From: Tardiphaga sp. P9-11
GTDB taxonomy: Bacteria; Pseudomonadota; Alphaproteobacteria; Rhizobiales; Xanthobacteraceae
Reading direction: 5' to 3'
Assembly: GCF_008329525.1 (NCBI RefSeq)
Contig: NZ_NPKQ01000003.1
Coordinates: 310,001-374,000, forward strand
Length of the DNA stretch: 64,000 nt
A model generated the notes under the pieces. The model was not told the origin of the DNA, did no database searches, and saw only the letters and a program-made list of their open reading frames with translations. Shown here piece after piece: positions 9,191 to 17,611 of this stretch (its first letter is position 1; every line of letters begins with the position of its first letter). A program made the translations under genes and the position numbers.

Positions 9191-9706
9191 CTACACGATC
9201 CCCGCCGCCACCTGCCCGCGCAGACGCTCCAGACTCAGCAACGTCTCGGCGCAGGCCGCAGCAACCTTCAGGCCGCTCTCCGCAAAGTGCTTGCGGAAGA
9301 ATGCCGCGCTCTCTTCCGTCTCACGGAAATCCTCTGGCGCCGTCACGGCCGAGAACACCGGGATCTCGGTACGTAGTTGCACATCCATCAGCGCACGGAT
9401 GACGGTGTCTGCTACAAAGCCGCGGGTACCGCTGTCGACCACCAGGCCGGCCGCGACGATCGCTGTGTAGCGCCGCGTCTTGGCCAGCACCTGCACATGC
9501 AGCGGGATCTCGAACGAGCCAGGCACTTCGAACAGATCAACCTGCGACGGGCTGATATGGCGCGCCTCTATTTCGCTCAGAAATGCCTCCCAACAGGGCG
9601 CAACCATGTCGCGATGCCAGGACGACTGCACGAAGGCGACGCGCTGCGGCTTGGCAAAGCGCGGGTGTTGCTGGACTGCGGATGACTCGGAGGTCGTGTC
9701 GTTCAT
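9191..9706 (-). CDS. 6,7-dimethyl-8-ribityllumazine synthase homologue, type II (RibH2-like), diverged active site
   Basis: 171 residues with the lumazine synthase fold; closest in pattern to the RibH2 type of Rhizobiales: VAFVQSSWHRDMV, EVPGSFEIPLHVQVLAKTRRY and VQLRTEIPVFSAV. Lumazine synthase condenses 3,4-dihydroxy-2-butanone 4-phosphate with the ribityl pyrimidine to give the riboflavin precursor. The active-site segment is altered: where RibH2 has a GGIYRHDFVA-type sequence, this protein has SGTRGFVAD, one residue shorter and without the catalytic His; TPHHFHE is APEDFRE. It may be a weak enzyme or have another role. ribF sits elsewhere in the window. Confidence 0.8.
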   Translation of the reverse strand: MNDTTSESSAVQQHPRFAKPQRVAFVQSSWHRDMVAPCWEAFLSEIEARHISPSQVDLFEVPGSFEIPLHVQVLAKTRRYTAIVAAGLVVDSGTRGFVADTVIRALMDVQLRTEIPVFSAVTAPEDFRETEESAAFFRKHFAESGLKVAAACAETLLSLERLRGQVAAGIV

Positions 9707-10126
9707 GGCCTGATACTTTCGTTATGGCCAAACTATGCCGAAACCGAACCAACCCAGCAAGGCCGTCCAGAGGCTGTATCGGGGCCCAACAGGACTCTTG
9801 CGAGGCTGGGAAAGCCTGCATGCCCCGCGGCGGAATCAATAGTTACCTCTAACCGGACTCGCGGCACGCGAGGGCGCACCGCACAGACTCGCAATCCGAG
9901 AATCCGATTCCGGTTTGTTCTCATTGCGACGAGATGACCTGTGGATGAGGGGTTGTTTGGTTGTGGATGGATTCGTGGTGCCGTTGCGCAGATTCAGCAA
10001 ATCACATCACTTCAAACTCGCAAGGTCTGGATGAATAGAACTTGCAGCCTGCAGCGACGCTCCGACATTTTCGCGTACCGGCCAGCTGTTTGCATCATCA
10101 CATTTCAAGAGCAAGGTCGCGACGGC
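9707..10126. other. 420-bp divergent intergenic region
   Basis: No credible gene. It holds the leaders of the minus-strand lumazine synthase homologue and plus-strand ybjN-like gene. A small hairpin CTCGCG GCA CGCGAG lies near 9858-9872. The upstream frame extension of the YbjN protein through this region (from 9941) has no RBS and composition unlike the neighbours. No clear sigma70 promoter was seen. Confidence 0.5.
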
Positions 10127-10627
10127 ATGTCACTCCTCGAAAGCACTATCGATTCACGGCTCAACCCGCTCGCGGTTGTCGAGGATATTGCCGCTGATCA
10201 TAACTGGGCGTTTGAGCGCTCGGGCGAAGACGAAGTCACAATTGTTTCCAAAGGTGACTGGATCGATTACCAACTCTCCTTCACCTGGATGAACGAAATC
10301 GAAGCGCTGCATCTGGCCTGCGCCTTCGACATGAAGATTCCACCCGCACGCCGCGCCGAAGTGCAGCGCCTGATCGCCATGATCAACGAACAGATGTGGG
10401 TCGGTCATTTCGATATCTGGACTCACTCAGGCATGGTGATGTACCGGCAGGCACTGGTGCTACCGGATGGTCTCATCGCGACGACTGCGCAATGCGAAGC
10501 CATGCTGGTCTCGGCGATCCATTCCTGCGAGCGCTACTATCCAGCGTTGCAGTTCGTGGTATGGGCCGGCAAGACCGCGGCCGAAGCAATGTCTGCCGCG
10601 ATGTTTGATACAGCCGGCGAAGCATGA
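10127..10627 (+). CDS. YbjN domain-containing protein
   Basis: 166 residues starting MSLLESTIDSRLNPLAVVEDIA; start chosen at 10127 with AAGG upstream. The YbjN fold (PF10722) is a chaperone-like alpha/beta domain shared with type III secretion chaperones; members affect stress tolerance and motility but the molecular partner is unknown. Conserved features seen are the WAFERSGEDEVTI beginning and the CERYYPALQFVVWAGKTAAEAM end. The stop overlaps the start of the acetyltransferase gene (ATGA), indicating co-translation. Confidence 0.85.
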   Translation: MSLLESTIDSRLNPLAVVEDIAADHNWAFERSGEDEVTIVSKGDWIDYQLSFTWMNEIEALHLACAFDMKIPPARRAEVQRLIAMINEQMWVGHFDIWTHSGMVMYRQALVLPDGLIATTAQCEAMLVSAIHSCERYYPALQFVVWAGKTAAEAMSAAMFDTAGEA

Positions 10628-11055
10628 CCAGCGTTCCCGTCATCACCGTGCCGGATGCGCCCGGTGAAGCGGAACGTCTGGTCGTCGCCAATGCCTTGCT
10701 GGCCTACAATACCAAGACGGTCGGACCGAACAATCACCAGCCGCTCTCGATCCTGATCCACGATCCCGCGACCGGCGAACCGATCGGCGGCATCTGGGGC
10801 AAGACGGCGTTCAATTGGTGTTTTGTCGAGCTGTTCGTCGTGCCCGAGCAGTTCCGCGGCCAGGATATCGGTTCGAAGATCCTCGCCAAGGCTGAAGAAA
10901 TCGCGCGCGAGCGCGGCTGCATCGGTCTGTGGCTCGACACCTACTGGTTTCAGGCGCGCAGCTTCTACGAGAAGCGGGGCTATGAAGTATTCGGTGAAAT
11001 CCCAGACTATCCGCGCGGCGGCCCGCGCTACTTCCTGAAAAAGAGCTTCATCTAG
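10624..11055 (+). CDS. GNAT family N-acetyltransferase
   Basis: 143 residues. The acetyl-CoA motif A is RGQDIGSKILAKAEEIARER (residues 78-97), following the beta4 strand CFVELFVVPEQF, and motif B contains WFQARSFYEKRGYEVFG. Substrate is unknown. Overlaps the YbjN gene by ATGA, so the two are one transcription unit. Confidence 0.88.
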   Translation: MTSVPVITVPDAPGEAERLVVANALLAYNTKTVGPNNHQPLSILIHDPATGEPIGGIWGKTAFNWCFVELFVVPEQFRGQDIGSKILAKAEEIARERGCIGLWLDTYWFQARSFYEKRGYEVFGEIPDYPRGGPRYFLKKSFI

Positions 11056-11094
11056 GTCCGTTCAGGCTGTGCAGCCTGCCCCGCAATGATATGG

Positions 11095-11122
11095 TCCCGG
11101 CCGTTCTGACAGCCGGGATTTT
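11095..11122 (+). terminator. Terminator hairpin between the GNAT gene and proC
   Basis: TCCCGGC (11095-11101) pairs with GCCGGGA (11112-11118) and is followed by TTTT, ending only 3 nt before the proC ATG. A second small hairpin, CAGGCT GTGC AGCCTG, lies just upstream (11063-11078). The main stem includes the only SD-like GGGA for proC, so it could also limit proC translation. Confidence 0.55.
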
Positions 11123-11125
11123 GCG

Positions 11126-11959
11126 ATGACCTTTTCTACGACCTCACGCGCGCTCAACGATATCGATGGCCACATCGTGCTGGCCGGCGCCGGCAAGATG
11201 GGCGGCGCGATGCTGACCGGCTGGATCGCGGGCGGTCTCGATCCCAAACGCACCGTTGTGATCGATCCGCATGTCTCCGACGAGATAAAGGCGCTCGCGG
11301 CCAAAGGCGCTCGTCTCAATCCGGATCTGAAAGACATCGGCCCCGTGGCAGCACTGGTGCTCGCTGTGAAGCCGCAGATGTTCGCCGAGGTCGGCCCGAC
11401 GCTACGCGCCATCGCCGGATCGTCGCTCGTGGTTTCGATCATGGCCGGCACGACCATCGCCGGCATCGCGAAAGCCTGCGGCGGCAAAGTGGTGCGCGCG
11501 ATGCCGAACACGCCGGCCGCCATCGGCCGGGGCATCACCGTCGCGGTCCCCGCCAGCGACGTCTCGCCGGCACAACGCGATCTGACTGACGCGTTGCTGC
11601 GCGCGACCGGCTCGGTTGAATGGGTCGAGGACGAGAACCTGATCGACGCAGTCACCGCCGTCTCCGGCTCGGGTCCGGCCTATGTGTTCCTGCTAGCTGA
11701 AGAAATGGCCCGCGCCGGCATCGCTGCCGGCCTTCCGCCTGAACTGGCTATGAAGCTGGCGCGCGAAACCGTGTCAGGCTCGGGTGAGTTGCTGCGTCAG
11801 TCCGACCTCGATGCCGCAACACTCCGCAAAAACGTCACGTCGCCCGGCGGAACCACGGCCGCAGCGTTGAGCGTGCTGATGGCGGATGACGGTTTCGAGC
11901 CGCTACTAACGCGCGCCATCGCTGCGGCAACTGCGCGCTCAAAAGAACTGGCGAAGTAA
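11126..11959 (+). CDS. proC: Pyrroline-5-carboxylate reductase
   Basis: 277 residues. Catalyses the last step of proline synthesis, NAD(P)H reduction of 1-pyrroline-5-carboxylate. Rossmann motif LAGAGKMGGAMLTGW near residue 20; the P5CR signature around residue 225-250 contains LRKNVTSPGGTTAAAL, and AVSGSGPAYVFLLAEEM near 180. Cytosolic decamer. Convergent with the histidine kinase; the two stops are adjacent (11959/11960). Confidence 0.95.
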   Translation: MTFSTTSRALNDIDGHIVLAGAGKMGGAMLTGWIAGGLDPKRTVVIDPHVSDEIKALAAKGARLNPDLKDIGPVAALVLAVKPQMFAEVGPTLRAIAGSSLVVSIMAGTTIAGIAKACGGKVVRAMPNTPAAIGRGITVAVPASDVSPAQRDLTDALLRATGSVEWVEDENLIDAVTAVSGSGPAYVFLLAEEMARAGIAAGLPPELAMKLARETVSGSGELLRQSDLDAATLRKNVTSPGGTTAAALSVLMADDGFEPLLTRAIAAATARSKELAK

Positions 11960-13348
11960 CTACACCGGCACCCGCACCACGGCGCGCAGTCCGCCCATCG
12001 GACTATCCATCAACGTGATATCGCCGCCATGCGAGCGCGCGATGTCGCGGGCGATGGCGAGGCCAAGGCCTGTGCCGCCTTCGTCCTGATTGCGCGCGTC
12101 GTCGAGCCGCAGGAACGGCTTGAATACTTCCTCGCGCATGTCGGCGGGAATACCGGGGCCGTCGTCGTCCACCGTGACCGTGAGATAGCGATGATCGCGG
12201 TGCCCGGTGATAGCGATGTCGTTGGCATGGCGCGCGGCATTCGAGACGAGATTGCCGAGGCAACGCTTGAATGCTGCCGGCTTCACCGTGACGATCGGCA
12301 GGCCGTGGAACGTGACCGTCGCCTTGTGGCCGTTGCGCTCCGCGTCACTGCGAAGCTCTTCCAGCGCCGCAGCCATGTCGGTCGGCTGCGCCTGCTCGCC
12401 GCTGTCGCCGCGCGCAAAGGCGAGATAGGCCTCGAGCATGCCGGACATCTCGTCGATGTCCTTGCGCATGCCCTCGACGTCCGGACCGTCCTCGATCAGC
12501 GCCAGCTCAAGCTTGAAGCGCGTCAGGATGGTGCGCAGATCGTGGGAGACGCCGGCCAGCATGGCCGTGCGCTGTTCCATCGCGCGTTCGATACGTGCCT
12601 TCATCTCGATGAAGGCATTGGCGGCACGACGGACCTCGCGTGCGCCGCGCGGTCGGAAATTCGGCGCTTCGCGGCCCTTGCCGAAACTCTCGGCGGCGTC
12701 AGCGAGCTTGAGGATCGGGCGTATCTGGTTGCGCAGAAACAGGATCGCGACAATCAGTAGGATCGACGATGTCCCCACCATCCAGAACAGGAAGATTTCC
12801 GAATTCGATGCATAGGCTGCGCTGCGCTGCGCGAAGATGCGCATCACGGCGTCATCGAGCTGGATGCGGATTTCGACGAGATTGGAACGACCGACGGTGT
12901 CGATCCAGAACGGCCGCGTGATCTGCCGACCGATCTGGACGGACAGCGCCTGATCGAGCAGCGAGAAGAACGGCTTCGGACCGGGCGGCGGCATGTCGCC
13001 GAGCGGCAGGAAATCCACCACGAGGCCAAGGCGCTGCTGTGCGATAGCCTTGATCTGCGTGCGGTCCTTGTCCTGCGGATAGACCTTGTAGACGTCGATC
13101 AGCGTCGCGATGTCCTGCACCACGGCCTGTGACAGGCGGCGCGTCACCGTGTTCCAGTGCCGCTCCATGAAGACGAAGGCCACCACCGACTGCAGCAGAA
13201 CCATCGGCACGATCATGATCAGCAGCGTGCGGGCATAGAGTCCCGTGGGCATCACGCTCTTGAAGCGCCGGCCCATCAGGCTGTGCGCCGCAGAAACACG
13301 GCCCGCGGCGGAGCGGAGGATGGTTATGCCGGTGTCGAGCGTGCTCAT
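11960..13348 (-). CDS. EnvZ-like envelope sensor histidine kinase
   Basis: 462 residues: TM1 about 41-61, a periplasmic sensor of about 120 residues, TM2 about 185-205, HAMP about 206-258, dimerisation/phosphoacceptor domain with H-box SHDLRTILTRFKLEL (His269), and HATPase domain with N-box NLVSNAARHA, G1 DDDGPGIP and G2 GGTGLGLAIA. The H-box residue after HDLRT is Ile rather than the common Pro. Downstream of and 17 nt from its response regulator gene. Stimulus unknown. Confidence 0.9.
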   Translation of the reverse strand: MSTLDTGITILRSAAGRVSAAHSLMGRRFKSVMPTGLYARTLLIMIVPMVLLQSVVAFVFMERHWNTVTRRLSQAVVQDIATLIDVYKVYPQDKDRTQIKAIAQQRLGLVVDFLPLGDMPPPGPKPFFSLLDQALSVQIGRQITRPFWIDTVGRSNLVEIRIQLDDAVMRIFAQRSAAYASNSEIFLFWMVGTSSILLIVAILFLRNQIRPILKLADAAESFGKGREAPNFRPRGAREVRRAANAFIEMKARIERAMEQRTAMLAGVSHDLRTILTRFKLELALIEDGPDVEGMRKDIDEMSGMLEAYLAFARGDSGEQAQPTDMAAALEELRSDAERNGHKATVTFHGLPIVTVKPAAFKRCLGNLVSNAARHANDIAITGHRDHRYLTVTVDDDGPGIPADMREEVFKPFLRLDDARNQDEGGTGLGLAIARDIARSHGGDITLMDSPMGGLRAVVRVPV

Positions 13349-13365
13349 CGCGCAAACTTCATGGA

Positions 13366-14091
13366 CTATGGCGATGCGACGAGGCGATAGCCGATGCCAC
13401 GCACGGCCTGCAGAAACAGCGGATTGGCTGGATCGGTCTCGATCTTGCGGCGCAGGCGATTGATCTGCACGTCCACCGCACGCTCGTTCACGGTGCCACC
13501 GCCGCCAGTGAGTTCACCGCGCGGCACGGTCTCGCCGGGCGCTGCGGCCAGCACGCGCAGCATGTCACGCTCGCGGTCGGTAAGATGGATGATTTCGTCA
13601 CCCTGGCGTAATTCACCACGCGCGAGGTGATATACATAAGGTCCGAATTGCAGCGACTCCGCGCGCTCGACCGGCACCGGTGCACTGCGCTTGAGGATGT
13701 TGGCGATGCGCAGCACCAGTTCGCGCGGCTCGAACGGCTTGGCAACATAGTCGTCGGCGCCGATCTGCAATCCCTCGATCCGGCTTTCCGCCTCGTGCCG
13801 CGCCGTCAGCATGATGATCGGCACGGCGGAGGACGTCCGAATGAAGCGCGCGAGTTCGAAGCCGGTCTCGCCTGGCATCATCACATCGAGGATCAGGAGA
13901 TCGAAATGCAGCCCGAGCAATTTGGCACGCGCTTCCTTGGCGCTCGGCGCCGTGGTGACGCGGTAGCCTTCGCCGGAGAGAAAGCGCGAGAGGAGATCGC
14001 GAATACGGCGGTCGTCATCGACCAGCAGCAGATGCGGCGCATCGTCGGCCAATGGCACCGGCATTCGTTTGGCGGCCTGAGCTAACATCAT
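13366..14091 (-). CDS. OmpR-family response regulator (PetR-like)
   Basis: 241 residues. Receiver domain with acidic pocket VDDD (24-27), phosphoacceptor Asp69 in LILDVMMPG, and Lys in DYVAKPFEPREL; C-terminal winged helix with LTDRERDMLRVLA and NERAVDVQINRLRRKIE. Start ATG overlaps the stop of the MarR gene (ATGA), and the sensor kinase follows 17 nt downstream, giving a MarR-RR-HK operon. The MarR plus OmpR-type pairing next to each other recalls PetP-PetR of Rhodobacter, which controls cytochrome bc1; that link is inference. Confidence 0.9.
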   Translation of the reverse strand: MMLAQAAKRMPVPLADDAPHLLLVDDDRRIRDLLSRFLSGEGYRVTTAPSAKEARAKLLGLHFDLLILDVMMPGETGFELARFIRTSSAVPIIMLTARHEAESRIEGLQIGADDYVAKPFEPRELVLRIANILKRSAPVPVERAESLQFGPYVYHLARGELRQGDEIIHLTDRERDMLRVLAAAPGETVPRGELTGGGGTVNERAVDVQINRLRRKIETDPANPLFLQAVRGIGYRLVASP

Positions 14092-14654
14092 GTCTTGTTT
14101 GTCCTGCCGTCAGTTTTGGCGGATGCCTGGCTCAAAATGACCTGCAGCACCTTGTCGGGATCATTGCGGTCGATCATCGCCGAGAGAAACCTGCCGATCG
14201 CCTCAACTTCGACCGGCGTAAAATCCTTGAGCGCGCGGTTGATGCGATCAGTCTGCAAACCCGCGAGCTGCGCAACGAGAGCTTCACCCTTGGCGGTGGC
14301 GAAAAGAAGCCGCTGCCGCCGATCTGCCTCGCCGGATTTCTGGACGATATACCCTTCATCGAGCAATTGCTTGAGAACACGGCCCAGCGACTGCTTCGTG
14401 ATGCGCAGGACATCGAGCAGATCGGCAACCTTCAGGCCGGGATAGCGATGCACGAAGTGCACGACCCGGTGATGGGCGCGCCCGAAACCGAATTGGTCGA
14501 GCACATCGTCGGGATCGCCCACAAAGTCGCGATAGGCAAAGAACAACAGCTCGATGATGTCCCAGCGAGGCGGTTTCGCAGGATCGCCGCTGGATTGCCG
14601 CTGGATTGTCTCAAGCGATCGTGACGCCGCGTCCTTGGAATTTACGTCAACCAT
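14088..14654 (-). CDS. MarR-family transcriptional regulator (PetP-like)
   Basis: 188 residues from ATG 14654 (MVDVNSKDAASR). A winged helix is visible in LKVADLLDVLRITKQSLGRVLKQLLDEGYI followed by the wing SGEADRRQRLLFATAKGEAL. No Shine-Dalgarno is apparent before this ATG or before an upstream in-frame ATG at 14693, so the transcript may be leaderless. The start codon lies inside the inverted repeat GTCAA-N5-TTGAC, a likely autoregulatory operator. First gene of the operon with the OmpR-type regulator and sensor kinase; divergent from ilvE. Confidence 0.85.
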   Translation of the reverse strand: MVDVNSKDAASRSLETIQRQSSGDPAKPPRWDIIELLFFAYRDFVGDPDDVLDQFGFGRAHHRVVHFVHRYPGLKVADLLDVLRITKQSLGRVLKQLLDEGYIVQKSGEADRRQRLLFATAKGEALVAQLAGLQTDRINRALKDFTPVEVEAIGRFLSAMIDRNDPDKVLQVILSQASAKTDGRTNKT

Positions 14655-14684
14655 ATTGACATATCTTGGGTTCAATCTTACAAA
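14646..14684 (+). promoter_or_regulatory. Operator-like palindrome overlapping the MarR start codon and a plus-strand promoter
   Basis: GTCAA (14646-14650) and TTGAC (14656-14660) form a perfect inverted repeat with a 5-bp spacer containing the MarR start codon. On the plus strand TTGACA (14656-14661) is a consensus -35, followed 17 bp later by TACAAA (14679-14684). A repressor bound here would block both its own gene and a promoter reading toward ilvE. Confidence 0.55.
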
Positions 14685-14892
14685 ACTGACCATCGCGACG
14701 AAACATTAGAACTCTCGCCGCATGGTCCCAATAGGGCCGATCTGAGAACCATACCGGACTTCGGCATGGCGCTAAAGCCTGTCCTGGGTCATCCACCCGG
14801 GCCGGAAACGCTTTTGCCGTGGGTCCGCTTGACGTAGAACAACATCGACGCTGCCGCCCCCAGGAGCTGCGCCGTAAGCAGGAGTGAGATCC

Positions 14893-16005
14893 ATGGGAGT
14901 TTCGTTCGATAAAATCGATGGCGCAGCTTTGCTGAAATTCGACATTCAGCCCGCGGCGAACGCGGTGTCCGAGGCGGACCGCGCAGCAAAGCTCAAGGAT
15001 CCGGGCTTCGGCCGGGTTTTCACCGATCACATGGCCATCGTCCGCTATAATCAGACCGAGGGCTGGCATGGTGCGCGCGTCGAATCCCGCGCGAATTTCC
15101 CGCTCGATCCGGCCGCGGCCGTCCTGCATTACGCGCAGGAGATCTTCGAAGGCCTCAAGGCCTATGTCCGTGAGGACGGCGGCGTGAACCTGTTCCGCCC
15201 CGATGCCAATGCCAAGCGCTTCCAGAATTCGGCCGATCGCATGGCCATGGCGCCACTGCCCGAGCCGGTGTTCATCGAAGCCATCGAACAGCTCGTGCGC
15301 ATGGACCGCGCCTGGATTCCAGGTGGCGAAGGCAGCCTCTATCTGCGGCCGTTCATGGTCGCGAGCGAGATCTTCCTCGGCGTCAAGCCGTCCGCGGAAT
15401 ACATCTTCGCTGTCATCGCCTCGCCGGTCGGCTCCTATTTCAAGGGCGGACCTGCCCCTGTGTCGATCTGGGTCTCGGAGAACTATACCCGCGCTGCGAT
15501 CGGCGGTACCGGCGCTGTCAAATGCGGTGGCAACTACGCCGCAAGCCTGCGCGCGCAGGCCGAAGCCAGCGATCACGGCTGCGATCAGGTCGTGTTCCTC
15601 GATGCGGTCGAGCGTCGCTACATCGAAGAACTCGGCGGCATGAACATCTTCTTCGTGTTCGAGGACGGTTCGCTGCTGACGCCGCCGCTCGGCACGATCC
15701 TGCCAGGCATCACGCGCGATTCCATCATAGCTCTGGCGAAGGACAAGGGCACGCGGGTGCGCGAAGAGGCTTATACGCTCGACCAGTGGCGCGCCGACGC
15801 TACCAGCGGCAGACTGAAAGAAGCCTTCGCCTGCGGCACAGCTGCGGTTATCTCGCCGATCGGCCAGGTGCGTTCGGTGAGCGGTGATTTCGAGATCAAT
15901 GGCGGCGCAGCTGGTCCCGTCACGATGGGCCTGCGCAAGCAGCTGGTCGACATTCAGTACGGCCGCGCGCCCGACCCGCATAACTGGATCCGCAAGGTCC
16001 TGTAA
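14893..16005 (+). CDS. ilvE: Branched-chain amino acid aminotransferase
   Basis: 370 residues from ATG 14893, with AGGAG 9 nt upstream (an in-frame GTG at 14884 is inside the RBS). A fold-type IV PLP enzyme that makes or degrades Leu, Ile and Val. The PLP Lys is in GTGAVKCGGNYAASL, with downstream EELGGMNIFFVFEDG and LPGITRDSII typical of the BCAT subgroup related to eukaryotic enzymes. The promoter candidate at 14656 would give a leader of about 200 nt. A perfect 13-bp terminator follows. Confidence 0.95.
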   Translation: MGVSFDKIDGAALLKFDIQPAANAVSEADRAAKLKDPGFGRVFTDHMAIVRYNQTEGWHGARVESRANFPLDPAAAVLHYAQEIFEGLKAYVREDGGVNLFRPDANAKRFQNSADRMAMAPLPEPVFIEAIEQLVRMDRAWIPGGEGSLYLRPFMVASEIFLGVKPSAEYIFAVIASPVGSYFKGGPAPVSIWVSENYTRAAIGGTGAVKCGGNYAASLRAQAEASDHGCDQVVFLDAVERRYIEELGGMNIFFVFEDGSLLTPPLGTILPGITRDSIIALAKDKGTRVREEAYTLDQWRADATSGRLKEAFACGTAAVISPIGQVRSVSGDFEINGGAAGPVTMGLRKQLVDIQYGRAPDPHNWIRKVL

Positions 16006-16027
16006 ACGCCGAGCCCTTCAAGACGAC

Positions 16028-16065
16028 AAATGCCGCAGCCTTTCGAGGCTGCGGCATTTTTATTT
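16028..16065. terminator. Bidirectional intrinsic terminator of ilvE and the MATE gene
   Basis: A 13-bp perfect stem (AAATGCCGCAGCC at 16028-16040 with its complement at 16047-16059) closes a 6-nt loop TTTCGA. It is T-rich on the plus strand and A-rich before the stem, so it can end ilvE and, in reverse, the MATE gene whose stop codon lies in its tail. Confidence 0.9.
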
Positions 16066-17466
16066 GGTCCGCGTCGCCGGCACGAGCCCGAGCTGCTCGC
16101 GCCGTGTCCAGCGCCAGAGCATCACCGGCGCCACCACGGCCAAACCTGCAGCCAGTCCAATCCAGATGCCAACACCGCCGAAGCCCAGCTTGAATGCGAA
16201 CAGCAGGCTGAGACCCATGCCGAAGCCCCAATAGCCTAATGCGGCAAAGATCATCGGCATGCGCGTATCCTGCAATCCACGCAGCATCCCCGCAGCCACT
16301 GACTGCGCGCCATCTGCAATCTGGAACACCGCCGCGCAAAACAGAAACGACATTGCCGTGTCGATGACGACGGCATTGGCGGGATTAGCCAGATCGATGA
16401 AGGCGCCAATCAGGACACGTGGCGCAGCCAGCAACAACATGCTCATCGACGCCATGAATGCCACCGCAAGGCCGAATGCAGTCCACCCTGCTCGCGTGAT
16501 GCCATCGCGATCCGAGGCGCCTTTGGCCAACCCGACACGAACAGTTGCCGCCTGGCTCAGTCCCATCGGCACCATGAAAGAGATCGATGCGATCTGGATC
16601 GCAATCGCATGCGCCGCGATGGCGGCCGTTCCGAACTGCCCCATCAGGAACACTGCTGCATTGAAGACGGTGATTTCGAAGGCGAGCGTCGCGCCGATCG
16701 GCAGACCTATACGCCATAGCTTTGCGAGGCGGGGCCAGTCAGCGCGCCACCAATTGCCGAACAGGTGATAGCGCCGGAACTTCGGATGCCATGCAACGAC
16801 GAGGGCAAAGACTGCGAACAGAAAAATGTTCGACAGAGTGGTTGCAAGGCCGGAACCGCGCAGACCCATCTCCGGAAATCCGAGATGGCCGAACACCAGC
16901 ACCCAGTTGGCAGCCGCATTGAACAGAATGGTCGCGCCCGTCACCACCAGCGCCCAAAGCGGACGCTGCACCGCAGCGACGAAAGAGCGCAACACGATGA
17001 AACCAAGCGCGGGCAGAAAGCCCCACTGCAGCATATGCATGAATGCCTGCGCATCGGCAGCCGCCTGCGCCTGTTGACCGAATAGCAACAGGATCGCTTC
17101 CGTATGCCAGAAAACAATCCATGCCGGCACCGCGACAATCAGCGCCGTCCACAAACCCTGGCGAAACGTCCGCCTGACATCGCGCACCGCATGCAGCTTG
17201 CGGCCAATCGCCTCCGCCATCATCGGCGATGTCGCAGTGACGAGGCCGATGGCGAAAATCAAAATGGCGAAATAGACATTCACGCCGAGTGCGGACGCAG
17301 CCAAAGCTTCTGCACTCACGCGGCCGAGTATGATGACGTCAGTCGTGGTGAGTGCGATCTGCGCCAGATTGGTCAGCACCAGAGGCCAGCCGAGCGCTAG
17401 TGTTGCCCGCAACTCGGTGAGCCACAGATCGCGCGTCAAAGCCTTCTGACCGAGAGCCAGCAGCAT
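16060..17466 (-). CDS. MATE family multidrug/cation exporter
   Basis: 468 residues from ATG 17466, chosen because AAGGA lies 5 nt upstream; the longer frame to 17502 lacks an RBS. Twelve hydrophobic helices are visible. Conserved MATE features include GWPLVLTNLAQIALTTTDVI in TM1, SPMMAEAIGRK, and MGLSQAATVRVGLAKG near the middle. NorM-type transporters export cationic drugs using Na+ or H+. The substrate here is unknown. Convergent with ilvE. Confidence 0.9.
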   Translation of the reverse strand: MLLALGQKALTRDLWLTELRATLALGWPLVLTNLAQIALTTTDVIILGRVSAEALAASALGVNVYFAILIFAIGLVTATSPMMAEAIGRKLHAVRDVRRTFRQGLWTALIVAVPAWIVFWHTEAILLLFGQQAQAAADAQAFMHMLQWGFLPALGFIVLRSFVAAVQRPLWALVVTGATILFNAAANWVLVFGHLGFPEMGLRGSGLATTLSNIFLFAVFALVVAWHPKFRRYHLFGNWWRADWPRLAKLWRIGLPIGATLAFEITVFNAAVFLMGQFGTAAIAAHAIAIQIASISFMVPMGLSQAATVRVGLAKGASDRDGITRAGWTAFGLAVAFMASMSMLLLAAPRVLIGAFIDLANPANAVVIDTAMSFLFCAAVFQIADGAQSVAAGMLRGLQDTRMPMIFAALGYWGFGMGLSLLFAFKLGFGGVGIWIGLAAGLAVVAPVMLWRWTRREQLGLVPATRTK

Positions 17467-17611
17467 GGAATCCTTCAGTCGATTTGAGTGGCGCGACTGC
17501 AAGGGATGTCACGTCAGAATCCGTCCGACAACGATGCCGGACATTCACACATCAAAATGCGCGTGAAGATGCCGTGATAAACGCTGCAGGCGTGTTTGGC
17601 CAGACGTTGGA

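Noticed and set aside
9941-10126. Upstream extension of the YbjN protein
   Set aside because: No RBS and no family match; MSLLESTIDSR at 10127 has AAGG upstream.
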